NCBI GenBank assembly: GCA_900546845.1
Contig: UREK01000029.1
Location: 1-24,023, forward strand
Source: an uncultured Eubacteriales bacterium
GTDB taxonomy: Bacteria > Bacillota > Clostridia > Christensenellales > CAG-138
Direction: 5' to 3'
DNA: 24,023 nucleotides
The notes below the pieces were generated by a model. The model saw only the letters and a list, made by a program, of their open reading frames with translations. It was not told where the DNA came from and made no database searches. Of this stretch, positions 6,328 through 14,423 are shown one piece after another. Every line of letters starts with the position of its first letter. Position 1 is the first letter of the stretch. Both the position numbers and the translations under genes were made by a program.

Positions 6328-6896
6328 AGCTTTCCTCCGTCTATGCTTTTCAAGAGCTTGATGAGGAGGCTGTTGGTTCTGAGCTCCTCATAGTCAATTT
6401 CCCCACCGGGGAGCTCCAATATGCACAGCGGCGGAAACATTACGCACCACCAGTTTTGCCCTGCCCCCGCGCCGAGCGAGATGCGCAGCGCCGCGTAATC
6501 GCCCGCGGGGTAGACCGCGTCCCCGTAAACGCGCCGCGGAAACGCAAAAACGCCGACTTCGAGCGCCGCACCATAGTCCATCCCGCATTCGGCAAGCGTT
6601 TGCTCCACGGTGGAAAGCAGGCCCGCACCGTCCTCCATCAGGCGCTGCCGCGCCTCCTCCGCGTTCGATACGCCCGCCATGCGCGCGCGCTCGTATTCCA
6701 AAACCGCATCCCGCACGCGGAGCTTCGCGGCCTGATCCTCTTCCGAATCGCTGTTGGCGATCACGTGCAGCCGGAACACGGACGCATACACGCTTTGCGT
6801 CTCCGAAAGGCAAGCGGCCGCGCCGCCCGCCTGCCCCGGCGGGCAAAGGAGCAGCGCAAGGGCAATTATGCAAATAGGGAGTATCCTTTTTTTCAT
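6297..6896 (-). CDS. spoIIR: Stage II sporulation protein R
   Basis: 199 residues with an N-terminal signal or anchor segment (about 5-25) and the family block FRLHVIANSDSEEDQAAKLR (41-60) followed by VRDAV. SpoIIR is made in the forespore and secreted into the intermembrane space, where it triggers SpoIIGA to process pro-sigma-E in the mother cell. I chose the ATG at 6896, since the only upstream option is a TTG with no ribosome site; the chosen ATG itself has only a weak GGAA some 12 bases ahead. The 3' end overlaps sleB by 31 bases. Placing spoIIR directly ahead of the germination pair sleB-ypeB is noteworthy because the two functions act at opposite ends of spore life. Confidence 0.93.
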   Translation of the reverse strand: MKKRILPICIIALALLLCPPGQAGGAAACLSETQSVYASVFRLHVIANSDSEEDQAAKLRVRDAVLEYERARMAGVSNAEEARQRLMEDGAGLLSTVEQTLAECGMDYGAALEVGVFAFPRRVYGDAVYPAGDYAALRISLGAGAGQNWWCVMFPPLCILELPGGEIDYEELRTNSLLIKLLKSIDGGKLWNTISEKLR

Positions 6897-6973
6897 ATGA
6901 TCAAATTCCGTTTCCTTTCCCAGTGGATACCGCAAGCATTGACGTTTTCCGTGATTTTTAACCGTTTTGGGCT

Positions 6974-6979
6974 TATAAT
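6974..6979 (+). promoter_or_regulatory. -10 box abutting the ispE start codon
   Basis: A perfect TATAAT ends 6 bases before the ATG at 6986, which places the expected transcription start on the A of the start codon. No convincing -35 box is found at 16-18 bases upstream (GTGATT at 6951-6956); a TTGACG at 6939-6944 is too far away. Confidence 0.55.
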
Positions 6980-6985
6980 GAATAT

Positions 6986-7816
6986 ATGGAATATGAAGCG
7001 CATGCGAAGATCAACCTTTTGCTCAACGTGCTCGGCCGGCGGCCGGACGGCTACCACGAGCTCTGCACCATCATGCACGCCATCGACCTTTGCGACACGG
7101 TCACGCTCGAACCGGCGAAGGAGGTTTCCGTCGTAGCGGACGTGCCGCTGCCCGCGCGCAGCGCTGCGCGGCGCGCGGCGGAGGCTTACCGCGCCACCGC
7201 GGGGACAGACGGCGCGCGCATCTCGATCCGCGCCCGCATCCCTTCGGAGGCCGGGTTCGGCAGTTCCTCCGCGGACGCGGCGGCTGTGCTTTCCGGTATG
7301 CAGGCGCTCTATGGCGCGCTTTCCGAAGAAGAACTGTTCGCACTTGCCGCGCGTACCGGCGCGGACGTCCCTTTCTGCCTGGCGGGTGGCTGCGCGCTTT
7401 GCGAGGGCATCGGCGAACGCCTCACGCCGCTGCCCTCAGTGCCGCTCGACCTGCTCATCGTGAAGGGCGCGCGGGGCGTGAGCACGAAAGCCCTGTTTGA
7501 CGCCCTTGCGCTGCCGCTGCCCGCAGGGGACGCGGGCGCCGCAGTCGCCGCGCTGCGCGCGGGCGACCGGCGCGCGCTCGCGCAGCGCGTTTTCAACGCG
7601 CTGGCGGCGCCCGCGTCCGGGTTTGCGCCGGAGATCCCGGAATTCACCGCCCGCCTCCGCGCCCACGGAGCGCTCGCCGCCTGCATGACGGGGAGCGGCT
7701 CCGCTGTATTCGGCGTCTTTGACTCCCGCGCCGAGGCTGAGCGCGCAAAGGCCGCTTTCCCGGACGCGGCGTTCGCACAGGTATGCCGCACGCTTCCCTT
7801 TTCGCGTAAAACGTAG
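6986..7816 (+). CDS. ispE: 4-diphosphocytidyl-2-C-methyl-D-erythritol kinase
   Basis: 276 residues of the GHMP kinase family. It phosphorylates CDP-methylerythritol in the MEP pathway, feeding isoprenoids including the lipid carrier for cell-wall synthesis. Visible features are the start region AHAKINLLLNVLGRRPDGYHE with Lys8, the ATP loop SEAGFGSSSADAA (88-100), the ADVPFCLAGG segment with the likely catalytic Asp127, and the C-terminal MTGSGSAVFGVF block. The usual loop is G-x-G-G-x-S-S; here the second glycine pair reads GFGSSS. The start at 6986 fits the family N-terminus exactly, yet no Shine-Dalgarno precedes it and the -10 box is 6 bases away, so the mRNA may be leaderless. murC follows after 64 bases. 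Confidence 0.93.
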   Translation: MEYEAHAKINLLLNVLGRRPDGYHELCTIMHAIDLCDTVTLEPAKEVSVVADVPLPARSAARRAAEAYRATAGTDGARISIRARIPSEAGFGSSSADAAAVLSGMQALYGALSEEELFALAARTGADVPFCLAGGCALCEGIGERLTPLPSVPLDLLIVKGARGVSTKALFDALALPLPAGDAGAAVAALRAGDRRALAQRVFNALAAPASGFAPEIPEFTARLRAHGALAACMTGSGSAVFGVFDSRAEAERAKAAFPDAAFAQVCRTLPFSRKT

Positions 7817-7880
7817 TATACTTCCTGTATTGTTTTGATCCCGCTGGATTTTAATCGGAAAAGAATCGAGGAAAACCGTT

Positions 7881-9242
7881 ATGACGCATATTACGAACCA
7901 TAAAACCATCCACCTCATCGGCATCGGCGGCTGCTCCATGAACGGCCTCGCCCAAATTCTGCGCGACCGGGGCTATACCGTGCAGGGCTCCGACGCAAAC
8001 GTTTCCCCGTTTACAGAACGCTTACAGGAACTCGGCGTGCCGGTCACGATCGGCCATTCGGCCGGCAACCTTGGCAACGCTGATCTCGTCATCTATTCTG
8101 CGGCCATCAAGCCTACGAATGTAGAGCGCGTTGCCGCGAAAGAGCGCGGCATCCCGGAATTGGAGCGCTCCGTAGCGCTCGGCCAGTTGACCGAGGGCTA
8201 CAAGGACGTTGTCGGCATCGCGGGCTGCCACGGCAAAACGACCATCACCTCCATGCTGGCCTACATCTGTGAAACCGGCAAGCCGGATGCGACCGTGCAC
8301 ATCGGCGGCTTCGTGGACATCCTCCACGGCGGCGTGCGCATCGGCGCACACGACATGTTCATCACCGAAGCATGTGAATACGTAGAGAGCTTCCTGACGC
8401 TGCGGCCAACCGTCGCGCTCATCAACAACATCGACGACGACCATCTGGATTATTATAAGGACATCGAGCACATCACGGAGGCGTTCCGCAAATTCCTCGC
8501 CCTCCTGCCGAAGGGCGGCGTATTCATCGGCTGTGCAGACGATCCGCGCGTGCGCAGGCTCCTCGTGGAGCACAAGGGCGCGCACATTTCCTACGGCATG
8601 GCAAACGCGGATTACACCCCCGGCAACATCGTCTATGACAATACGGGTTGCCCCGCTTTCGACCTGCTGTATGAAGGCCGGAACCTCGGGCGCATTGCCC
8701 TTTCCGTGCCCGGAGAGCACAATATCATCAATGCCATCGCCGCAGCAGCCGTGGCGCTCCACGCAGGCGCGCCCTTCCCGGCCATCGCGGAGGCGCTGCA
8801 TGCGTTTGAAAACACCCGCCGCCGCTTCGAGTTCTTCGGCGAACGGGACGGTGTGCGCTATTATCACGATTATGCCCATCACCCCGCGGAGATCAACGCT
8901 ACGCTTTCCGCCGCCGCGCGCGTGCCGCACCGCAAGCTCTGGTGCGTATTCCAATGCAATTCCTATACCCGCGCAAAAACGCTTTTCTGCAAGCACGTGG
9001 CCTGCTTTGCCCATGCGGATGAAGTCCTTGTGCCGGACATTTACCCCGGCCGCGAGACGGACGACGGCAGCGTCCACGCGAGGGACATGGTTGCCGGCAT
9101 CAGCGCGGGCGGCACAAAGGCCGTATACCTGCCTACGTTTGAGGAGATCCGTGCCTACCTGGACGCGCACGCGCAGCCGGGCGACCTCGTCGTCACCCTT
9201 GGCTCTGGCGACGTTTACAAACAGACGCAAAAGCTGCTCTAA
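7881..9242 (+). CDS. murC: UDP-N-acetylmuramate--L-alanine ligase
   Basis: 453 residues, the normal size of MurC, which adds L-Ala to UDP-MurNAc in the cytoplasm using ATP. The N-terminal UDP-binding motif GIGGCSM is at 14-20, the P-loop AGCHGKTT at 114-121, the central NNIDDDHLDYY block near 175, the RRRFEFFGE segment and HDYAHHP in the third domain, then VFQCNSYTR. Two motifs deviate from textbook forms: GTHGKTT is GCHGKTT, and FQPHTYTR is FQCNSYTR. Both may be lineage-typical. A GAGGAAA ribosome site precedes the ATG. A possible -10 TATACT lies at 7817-7822 with a poor -35, so it may be transcribed with ispE or alone. The ATPase gene follows after 24 bases. Confidence 0.94.
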   Translation: MTHITNHKTIHLIGIGGCSMNGLAQILRDRGYTVQGSDANVSPFTERLQELGVPVTIGHSAGNLGNADLVIYSAAIKPTNVERVAAKERGIPELERSVALGQLTEGYKDVVGIAGCHGKTTITSMLAYICETGKPDATVHIGGFVDILHGGVRIGAHDMFITEACEYVESFLTLRPTVALINNIDDDHLDYYKDIEHITEAFRKFLALLPKGGVFIGCADDPRVRRLLVEHKGAHISYGMANADYTPGNIVYDNTGCPAFDLLYEGRNLGRIALSVPGEHNIINAIAAAAVALHAGAPFPAIAEALHAFENTRRRFEFFGERDGVRYYHDYAHHPAEINATLSAAARVPHRKLWCVFQCNSYTRAKTLFCKHVACFAHADEVLVPDIYPGRETDDGSVHARDMVAGISAGGTKAVYLPTFEEIRAYLDAHAQPGDLVVTLGSGDVYKQTQKLL

Positions 9243-9266
9243 AACGGGCGCACCGGAGGCCTCCGC

Positions 9267-10124
9267 ATGGTTTATCTTTCCCGCTTCACCTTTCCGGACT
9301 CGGATCGGGAATTCGATTTCTTTCTCAGCCAAAAGCGCACCTGCTACGATTCGTTTTATCCGTTCCAGGTACTTTCCCGCCGAGCGCTGTTGGAGCTGGA
9401 CTTCGCGCCCATCACGATCCTTTACGGTGGGAATGGTTCAGGCAAGACGACCGCGCTCAACGTCATCGCGGAGAAGATCGGCGCAGCGCGGGATTCCGCC
9501 TTCAACAAGTCGAATTTCTTCCCGGATTACCTGGCCCTATGCCATGCGGAAGCCGAAACTCCGCCCGGCGGCTGCCGCATCATCACGAGCGACGACGTGT
9601 TCGATTACATGCTCAATCTCCGCAGCCTGAACGAGGGCATAGACCTGCGGCGGGATGCGCTCTTTCAGGAATATCTCAGTACGAAGTATTCTGAATTCCG
9701 CCTCACCTCCATCGAGGATTATGAGAAGCTCAGGCGCAACAACAACGCAAAGCGGCTCACGCAGTCGAAATTCGTGCGCAAGGAGCTGATGGACAACGTG
9801 CGGGAATATTCCAACGGGGAAAGCGCCTTCCGCTACTTCACAGAAAAGGCGGGCGAGGACGGGCTCTACCTGCTGGACGAGCCGGAGAACAGCCTTTCCC
9901 CCGCGCTCCAGGCGGAGCTCGTGCAGTTCCTGACGGATTCCGTGCGCTTCTTCGGCTGCCAGTTCGTGATCGCCACGCACTCGCCATTCGTGCTCGCGCT
10001 CAAGGGTGCAAAGATCTACGACCTTGACGCCGACCCCGTGGACGTGAAGCGCTGGACCGAGCTTGCGAACGTCCGCGCGTACCGCGACTTTTTCAAAGCG
10101 CACGAACGGGAGTTTGAACGATGA
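9267..10124 (+). CDS. AAA-family ATPase (COG3910-like, ABC/SMC-type fold)
   Basis: 285 residues with all ABC/RecF-type ATPase motifs: Walker A GGNGSGKTT (54-62), a signature-like SNGESAF (182-188), Walker B LYLLDEPENS (200-209) and the H-loop ATHSP (236-240). No membrane partner or transport signature is present, so this is a soluble predicted ATPase of the COG3910 kind, role unknown. It has a good GGAGG site and starts 24 bases after murC, so it is probably read through from it. A family C block and a bidirectional hairpin terminator follow. Confidence 0.88.
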   Translation: MVYLSRFTFPDSDREFDFFLSQKRTCYDSFYPFQVLSRRALLELDFAPITILYGGNGSGKTTALNVIAEKIGAARDSAFNKSNFFPDYLALCHAEAETPPGGCRIITSDDVFDYMLNLRSLNEGIDLRRDALFQEYLSTKYSEFRLTSIEDYEKLRRNNNAKRLTQSKFVRKELMDNVREYSNGESAFRYFTEKAGEDGLYLLDEPENSLSPALQAELVQFLTDSVRFFGCQFVIATHSPFVLALKGAKIYDLDADPVDVKRWTELANVRAYRDFFKAHEREFER

Positions 10125-10136
10125 ATGCGCCGATGT

Positions 10137-10186
10137 GTTGAGCATCCGGCCCTCGACAATCCCATAGAGATTTTCGCAGCAAACTG
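10137..10186 (+). repeat. Family C block, copy 2
   Basis: GTTGAG (10137-10142) and CTCGAC (10152-10157) can pair, then come AATCCC, AGAGA, TTTTC and CAAACTGA in the same order as at 2606-2656. The block lies directly upstream of the terminator hairpin between convergent genes. Confidence 0.65.
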
Positions 10187-10216
10187 AAACCGCCCCGGGA
10201 TTTTCCGGGGCGGTTT
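10187..10216. terminator. Bidirectional terminator between the ATPase and hydratase genes
   Basis: A perfect 12-bp stem (AAACCGCCCCGG at 10187-10198 with its complement at 10205-10216) and a 6-base loop. The stem has A on the left and T on the right, and serves both convergent genes. Confidence 0.75.
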
Positions 10217-10238
10217 GATTCGCGCAATCAGGTTTGGT

Positions 10239-12491
10239 TTATTTGTCCATCTGCGCGGCGTAATAGTTCATCAGGCAGCCGTCGAGCAGGATCTGCTTCT
10301 CATCGGCCGTGAGGCCCTTGATGTAGAGCGTGATGTCCTCCACAGCGCCGCACTTGCGGATGACCTTCGCAGGGATGGTCTCGGTGCCGGTCTCGACCGC
10401 CTTGCGGATGCCGGGCACGAACACCATGTCGCCGTCCTCGTAATCGAATTTGGTGCCTTCCGCGAGGGTGAAGGGCAGGATGCCCCAGTTGATGCAGTTG
10501 CTGCGATACCGCTTGGTGGCGTACTCATAGCAGAAGTTGGCGTAGCCGCCGAGCACCTTCTGGCAGGAAGCCGCCTGCTCGCGCGCGGAACCGTCGCCAG
10601 GCTTGTTGGCGAAGATGGCGGAGCCGGTACTCGTGGTGTTGATGAGTTCCTCCGCATTGCCGACCTTGGCGAGCGCGTCCATCAACTCCGCAGGCTTCTC
10701 GCCCGCGATGCGCGCGTTCTCAAGCGCCTGCGCGGCCTTGCTGCGGCCCACGTATTCCGGCACGCGGCGGGAAAGGGCGAACTCCGAAAGGCGCAGCGGG
10801 TTGGAGCGGTAAGAACTCGTCTCACCGGAGGGGATCAGCTCGTCCGTGGTGGTCACAGGGTCGTTGATGACGGCCGCGAGCTTCACGAGGAGGTTCTCGT
10901 TAAGGGCGTACATCTTCGGCCAATCCGTGATGTTGGGCCCAAGGCGCAGCTCGACGGAGGGATCCGCCTTGCCGTAGCCGTTGTAAACGCGGCGCTCGTA
11001 GACGGACTTGTCGAAATGGTAATCGATCTCCGGCATGTCATAGTCCACATCCGTAGCCGCTGTGATCACGCCGTGATTGCGCGCGGTAGCCGCGATGGAG
11101 CGGGCGTCCATAAGCGCGACGGTCGCAATTTGACCCTCGCCGGGCTTGGAGCCTTCGCGGTTGGGGAAGTTGCGGGTGGTGTGGCGGAGGGAAAGGCCGT
11201 TGTTGGACGGCACGTCGCCCGCGCCAAAGCACGGGCCGCAGAAGCTGGGCTTGATGATCGCGCCCGCCTCAAGCAGCTCGGCGGAAGCGCCCACGCGGGT
11301 GAGCTCCAGGCTCACGGGGACGCTCATCGGGTACACGGAAAGGCTGAAGTAACCGTCGCCCACGTCGCCGCCCTTGAGGATGGCGGCCGATTCCATAATG
11401 TTGTCGTAGGTGCCGCCCGCGCAGCCCGCGATGACGCCTTGATCCGCCAGGATGGAGCCGTCCGGCTGCACCTTGCTGACGAGGTCGGTCTTTGCCTTGG
11501 GGAACTTCTTCGCGGCTTCCGCCTCGACTTCCGCGAGGAGCGCCTTCGCGTTCTTCTGGAACTCGTGGATGGTGTGCGCCTTGGAGGGGTGGAACGGCAG
11601 CGCGATCATGGATTCCATCTTGTCAAGCTCGATGTGGATCATGCTGTCATAGTAGGCGACCTTGCCGGGCTTGAGCGCCTTAAACGCCTCCGGGCGGCCG
11701 TATACGTCGTAATAATGCTTGACCTGGTCATCCGTCTCCCAGATGGAGGAGAGGCAGGTGGTCTCGGTGGTCATGACGTCGATGCCGTTGCGGAACTCGA
11801 CGGGCAGGTTTGCAACGCCGGGGCCCACGAACTCGAGGACCTTGTTCTTCACAAAGCCGGAATCAAACGTCGCCGCAACGAGCGCAAGCGCAACGTCATG
11901 CGGGCCAACGCCCTTCTTCGGCGCGCCGGTGAGGTAAACGAGCACGACTTCGGGGGCAGGCACGTCATAGGTATTCTTGAGGAGCTGCTTCACAAGCTCG
12001 GGGCCGCCTTCGCCAACGCCCATGGTGCCGAGGGCGCCGTAGCGGGTGTGGCTGTCGGAGCCGAGGATCATGTTGCCGCAGGCCGCCAGAGCCTCGCGGG
12101 CATAGCTGTGGATGACGCTCTGGTTGGCCGGCACATAGATGCCGCCGTATTTCTTCGCAGCGGAAAGGCCGAACACATGGTCATCCTCGTTGATCGTGCC
12201 GCCGACGGCGCAGAGGCTGTTGTGGCAGTTTGTCATGGCGTAGGGAAGCGGGAACTCCTTGAGGCCGCTTGCGCGCGCGGTCTGGATGATGCCGACGTAG
12301 GTGATGTCATGCGAAACAAGGCAATCGAACCGGATGCGCATCTTCTTGGGATCGTCGGATACATCGTGCGCGCGGAGGATGGAATACGCGATGGTGTTTT
12401 CGCGCGCCGCGTCGGGGCTCACGCTCATCGGCGCGCCTTCCTGCGGCTTGCCGTCCACGAGGTACACGCCGTGGGAGGTCAACTCGATCAT
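10239..12491 (-). CDS. Aconitase-superfamily hydratase
   Basis: 750 residues. Cluster-binding cysteines of the aconitase fold are visible: Cys357 in AGCAGGTYDN and the pair Cys418/Cys421 in FCGPCFGAGD. The substrate motif GSDSHTR is at 144-150, and a C-terminal swivel-domain segment with YRSNCINWGILPF is near 660-680. This supports a [4Fe-4S] hydro-lyase that moves a hydroxyl on a tricarboxylate-like substrate. The overall form fits the group usually annotated simply as 'hydratase' (YbhJ-like) in Clostridia more than classic AcnA, so citrate/isocitrate as substrate is likely but unproved. A ribosome site AGAAGGAG precedes the ATG. Single gene with its own promoter and terminator. Confidence 0.88.
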   Translation of the reverse strand: MIELTSHGVYLVDGKPQEGAPMSVSPDAARENTIAYSILRAHDVSDDPKKMRIRFDCLVSHDITYVGIIQTARASGLKEFPLPYAMTNCHNSLCAVGGTINEDDHVFGLSAAKKYGGIYVPANQSVIHSYAREALAACGNMILGSDSHTRYGALGTMGVGEGGPELVKQLLKNTYDVPAPEVVLVYLTGAPKKGVGPHDVALALVAATFDSGFVKNKVLEFVGPGVANLPVEFRNGIDVMTTETTCLSSIWETDDQVKHYYDVYGRPEAFKALKPGKVAYYDSMIHIELDKMESMIALPFHPSKAHTIHEFQKNAKALLAEVEAEAAKKFPKAKTDLVSKVQPDGSILADQGVIAGCAGGTYDNIMESAAILKGGDVGDGYFSLSVYPMSVPVSLELTRVGASAELLEAGAIIKPSFCGPCFGAGDVPSNNGLSLRHTTRNFPNREGSKPGEGQIATVALMDARSIAATARNHGVITAATDVDYDMPEIDYHFDKSVYERRVYNGYGKADPSVELRLGPNITDWPKMYALNENLLVKLAAVINDPVTTTDELIPSGETSSYRSNPLRLSEFALSRRVPEYVGRSKAAQALENARIAGEKPAELMDALAKVGNAEELINTTSTGSAIFANKPGDGSAREQAASCQKVLGGYANFCYEYATKRYRSNCINWGILPFTLAEGTKFDYEDGDMVFVPGIRKAVETGTETIPAKVIRKCGAVEDITLYIKGLTADEKQILLDGCLMNYYAAQMDK

Positions 12492-12556
12492 GGTTTTCTG
12501 CTCCTTCTAATTTTATTTATAATAAGATAATGGAAATGCCGCTTGGCGGCAAGTTC

Positions 12557-12585
12557 ATCTTATCGCAAGGAAATTCGGATTTCAA
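12557..12585 (-). promoter_or_regulatory. Promoter of the hydratase gene
   Basis: On the minus strand TTGAAA (12585-12580), 17-base spacer, TAAGAT (12562-12557). The leader of about 60 bases carries a small hairpin, GCCGC/GCGGC (12538-12550). Confidence 0.55.
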
Positions 12586-12673
12586 GGGATGCGCCGGAGA
12601 TATACTTGTATACATTCGCAGCAACGGAGGAAACCCCGCAAAATGTTAACAATTCTGGAACGGCATGGCGCGG

Positions 12674-12702
12674 TTGTTCCCCGCCGCGCCGCGTGCTATA
12701 AT
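12674..12702 (+). promoter_or_regulatory. Promoter of the PIG-V-like gene, almost touching its ATG
   Basis: TTGTTC (12674-12679), 17-base spacer, perfect TATAAT (12697-12702). Expected start is at about 12709, only 3 bases before the ATG at 12712, leaving no room for a ribosome site. Confidence 0.7.
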
Positions 12703-12711
12703 GGGGTTGCT

Positions 12712-14103
12712 ATGAATTGGTGGAAAGAAAACAAACTTCAAAGGCGGCTTTACGTCTGCGTCGCCGTGCTGTTCACGGCGGTGTTCGCGTGGTATGCCCT
12801 CTCCCAGGCCGGCACCCTTGCGGGTCTTGCGGCGGCGGGGCTTTCCTGCCTGCTGTTCGCGCTCTGCGCGCTGCGCGCTCTGGACAGCGCGCTTGCGTTT
12901 TTCACCTCGGAGCCGCTTCCTTCACCGGATTCCCGGCTCGGGCGGCGCAGCCTCCGGCGGGATAAGCGGCACCCTTGGGCTCGCATCGCCCTGTTCATGC
13001 TCATCACGCGCCTGTTCCTGTTCGCCGTGGCCTATGCGTTCCACGCGGCGGGCGGCGTATACGAGGGCGGCATCTGGGATACGCTTCAGGCCTGCTGGCT
13101 CAAAAGCGATTCTCCAAGCTACCTGGGCATTGCCGAAAACTGGTATGTGACCGAGGGCGACCCGCGCTTCCACATCGTTTTCTTCCCGTTTTACCCGATC
13201 TGCATCGCGGCGCTGAACTTCCTCACGGGCAATTCGTTTGTTTCCGCGATGCTCGTTTCCTCCCTCTGCGCCATCGGCGCCGCGATCCTCGTCTACGAGC
13301 TTGCCGCGCTCGATTATGAGCGGGAAACCGCCCTGCGCGCCGTCAAGTTCCTGTTCCTGACCCCGGCGGCATTTTTCTTTGCCGCGCCGATGACGGAAAG
13401 CCTGTTCCTGCTCTGCTCTCTCGCGTGCGTTTACCTCGTGCGCAGGAAGCATTACCTTTGGGGCTGCCTGTTCGGTGCGCTTGCGGCGTTTACGCGCTCG
13501 CTCGGCGCGCTCCTGCTCGCATTCGTGTTCGTGGAATGGCTTTACGATCTGCTGCGCGCAAAGCGCACGGAAACCTTCCCTGCCGAACGCAAGACGCTCA
13601 TCCGGCAGGGGCTTTGCATGCTCCTCGTACCCCTTGGCCTCGCGGGATATGTTTACATCAACTACGCGGTGACGGGCGACCCGTTCAAGTTCATGCAATA
13701 CCAGCGGGAACATTGGAGCCAGGGCTTCGGCCTGTTCTTCGATACCGCTGCCTACCAGACGGAATATGCGCTCTCCACGGCTGCAGAGGGCAACCTGCGC
13801 CAGCTCTTCGGCCTCTGGCTGCCGAACCTCGTTTACTCGTTCGGCGCGCTCGGCCTCATGGCCGCCGCGGCGAAGCGGCTCCGCCCTTCCTACATGGCGT
13901 ATTTCCTCGCGTATTTCGTCATCGCCATCGGCGCGACATGGCTCCTGAGCGCGCCGCGCTACCTCGCCGCCTGCTTCCCGCTGGCCCTCGCGCTCGCCGC
14001 GCTTGCGGACACGCGCAGAAAGGACACGTTCTTTACGTTTGTCTCCCTCGCCGGGCTCGTCGCTTACCTTGCGATGTACGTGAACGGGTATCCGGTGTAT
14101 TGA
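12712..14103 (+). CDS. Multi-pass membrane protein, PIG-V/mannosyltransferase-like (COG5542)
   Basis: 463 residues with roughly ten hydrophobic segments. After the first luminal-type loop comes SDSPSYLGIAENWY followed by FHIVFFPFYP, a pattern typical of PIG-V-like GT-C glycosyltransferases, in which acidic residues in the first extracellular loop contact a lipid-linked sugar. Later segments include FLTPAAFFFAAPMTESLFLL and SAPRYLAACFPLALAL, also usual in this group. The likely role is transfer of a sugar from a polyprenyl-phosphate donor at the membrane; acceptor unknown. Start at 12712 matches a charged N-terminus before the first membrane span. There is no Shine-Dalgarno, and the promoter lies against the ATG. 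Confidence 0.82.
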   Translation: MNWWKENKLQRRLYVCVAVLFTAVFAWYALSQAGTLAGLAAAGLSCLLFALCALRALDSALAFFTSEPLPSPDSRLGRRSLRRDKRHPWARIALFMLITRLFLFAVAYAFHAAGGVYEGGIWDTLQACWLKSDSPSYLGIAENWYVTEGDPRFHIVFFPFYPICIAALNFLTGNSFVSAMLVSSLCAIGAAILVYELAALDYERETALRAVKFLFLTPAAFFFAAPMTESLFLLCSLACVYLVRRKHYLWGCLFGALAAFTRSLGALLLAFVFVEWLYDLLRAKRTETFPAERKTLIRQGLCMLLVPLGLAGYVYINYAVTGDPFKFMQYQREHWSQGFGLFFDTAAYQTEYALSTAAEGNLRQLFGLWLPNLVYSFGALGLMAAAAKRLRPSYMAYFLAYFVIAIGATWLLSAPRYLAACFPLALALAALADTRRKDTFFTFVSLAGLVAYLAMYVNGYPVY

Positions 14104-14260
14104 AACTCCGGCAAGGCAGTCCCCCCCATCAGCGGCTACGCCGCAGGAATACGGCAATCCCTCCGCCACGGCTTACGCCGTACCACCGACCACAGTTCGC
14201 AATGGTCGCGCAGCGTTGTCGCAGGAGCGGCAGACTTTTTGAAACGGTTTCTTGATCCGG
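14104..14260. repeat. Two left-end fragments of family B and unassigned sequence
   Basis: CAATCC at 14155-14160 followed by a hairpin ACGGC-TTAC-GCCGT (14168-14181) has the layout of a family B left end. CAGTCCCCCCC at about 14117 followed by GCGGC-TAC-GCCGC (14132-14144) looks like a second, more diverged one. The remainder to 14260 shows no gene or signal that I recognise. Confidence 0.45.
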
Positions 14261-14423
14261 CAATCCCCCGGCATGCTAGCGCATGCCACCCCCTTTCAAA
14301 AAGGGGGCGTTTGGGAGTGGTGAGCTCCAACGGGTTTCGTATTCGGACGGCGCTTGAGAGCGCATAGACCAAAAGGCTCCTTTGGCAAAGGAGCTGGCAG
14401 CGCGCAGCGCTGACTGAGGATTG
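14261..14423 (+). repeat. Family B repeat, complete copy B2
   Basis: 163 bp. The ends CAATCCCCCGGC (14261-14272) and GACTGAGGATTG (14412-14423) are imperfect inverted repeats (9 of 12). Internal hairpins: GGCATGC-TAGC-GCATGCC (14270-14287), a CCCCCTTT/AAAGGGGG stem, a TTTGGGAG/GCTCCAA stem, GGCTCCTTTG with its complement, and CAGCGC-GCA-GCGCTG (14398-14412). No coding potential; resembles a miniature, transposase-dependent or structural repeat. Confidence 0.8.

Noticed and set aside
6897..6985. A sigma-F or sigma-G promoter upstream of spoIIR
   Set aside because: Partial matches (for example GGAAAACGT on the minus strand) lack a correctly spaced -35 element, so I do not annotate one.
8022..9332. 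Long minus-strand open frame opposite murC
   Set aside because: MurC motifs are all on the plus strand; the minus frame shows no domain.
10215..12530. A very long plus-strand open frame opposite the hydratase gene
   Set aside because: It is a mirror of the minus-strand aconitase-family gene in GC-rich DNA, has no family features and no ribosome site, and the minus strand carries the complete Fe-S motifs.
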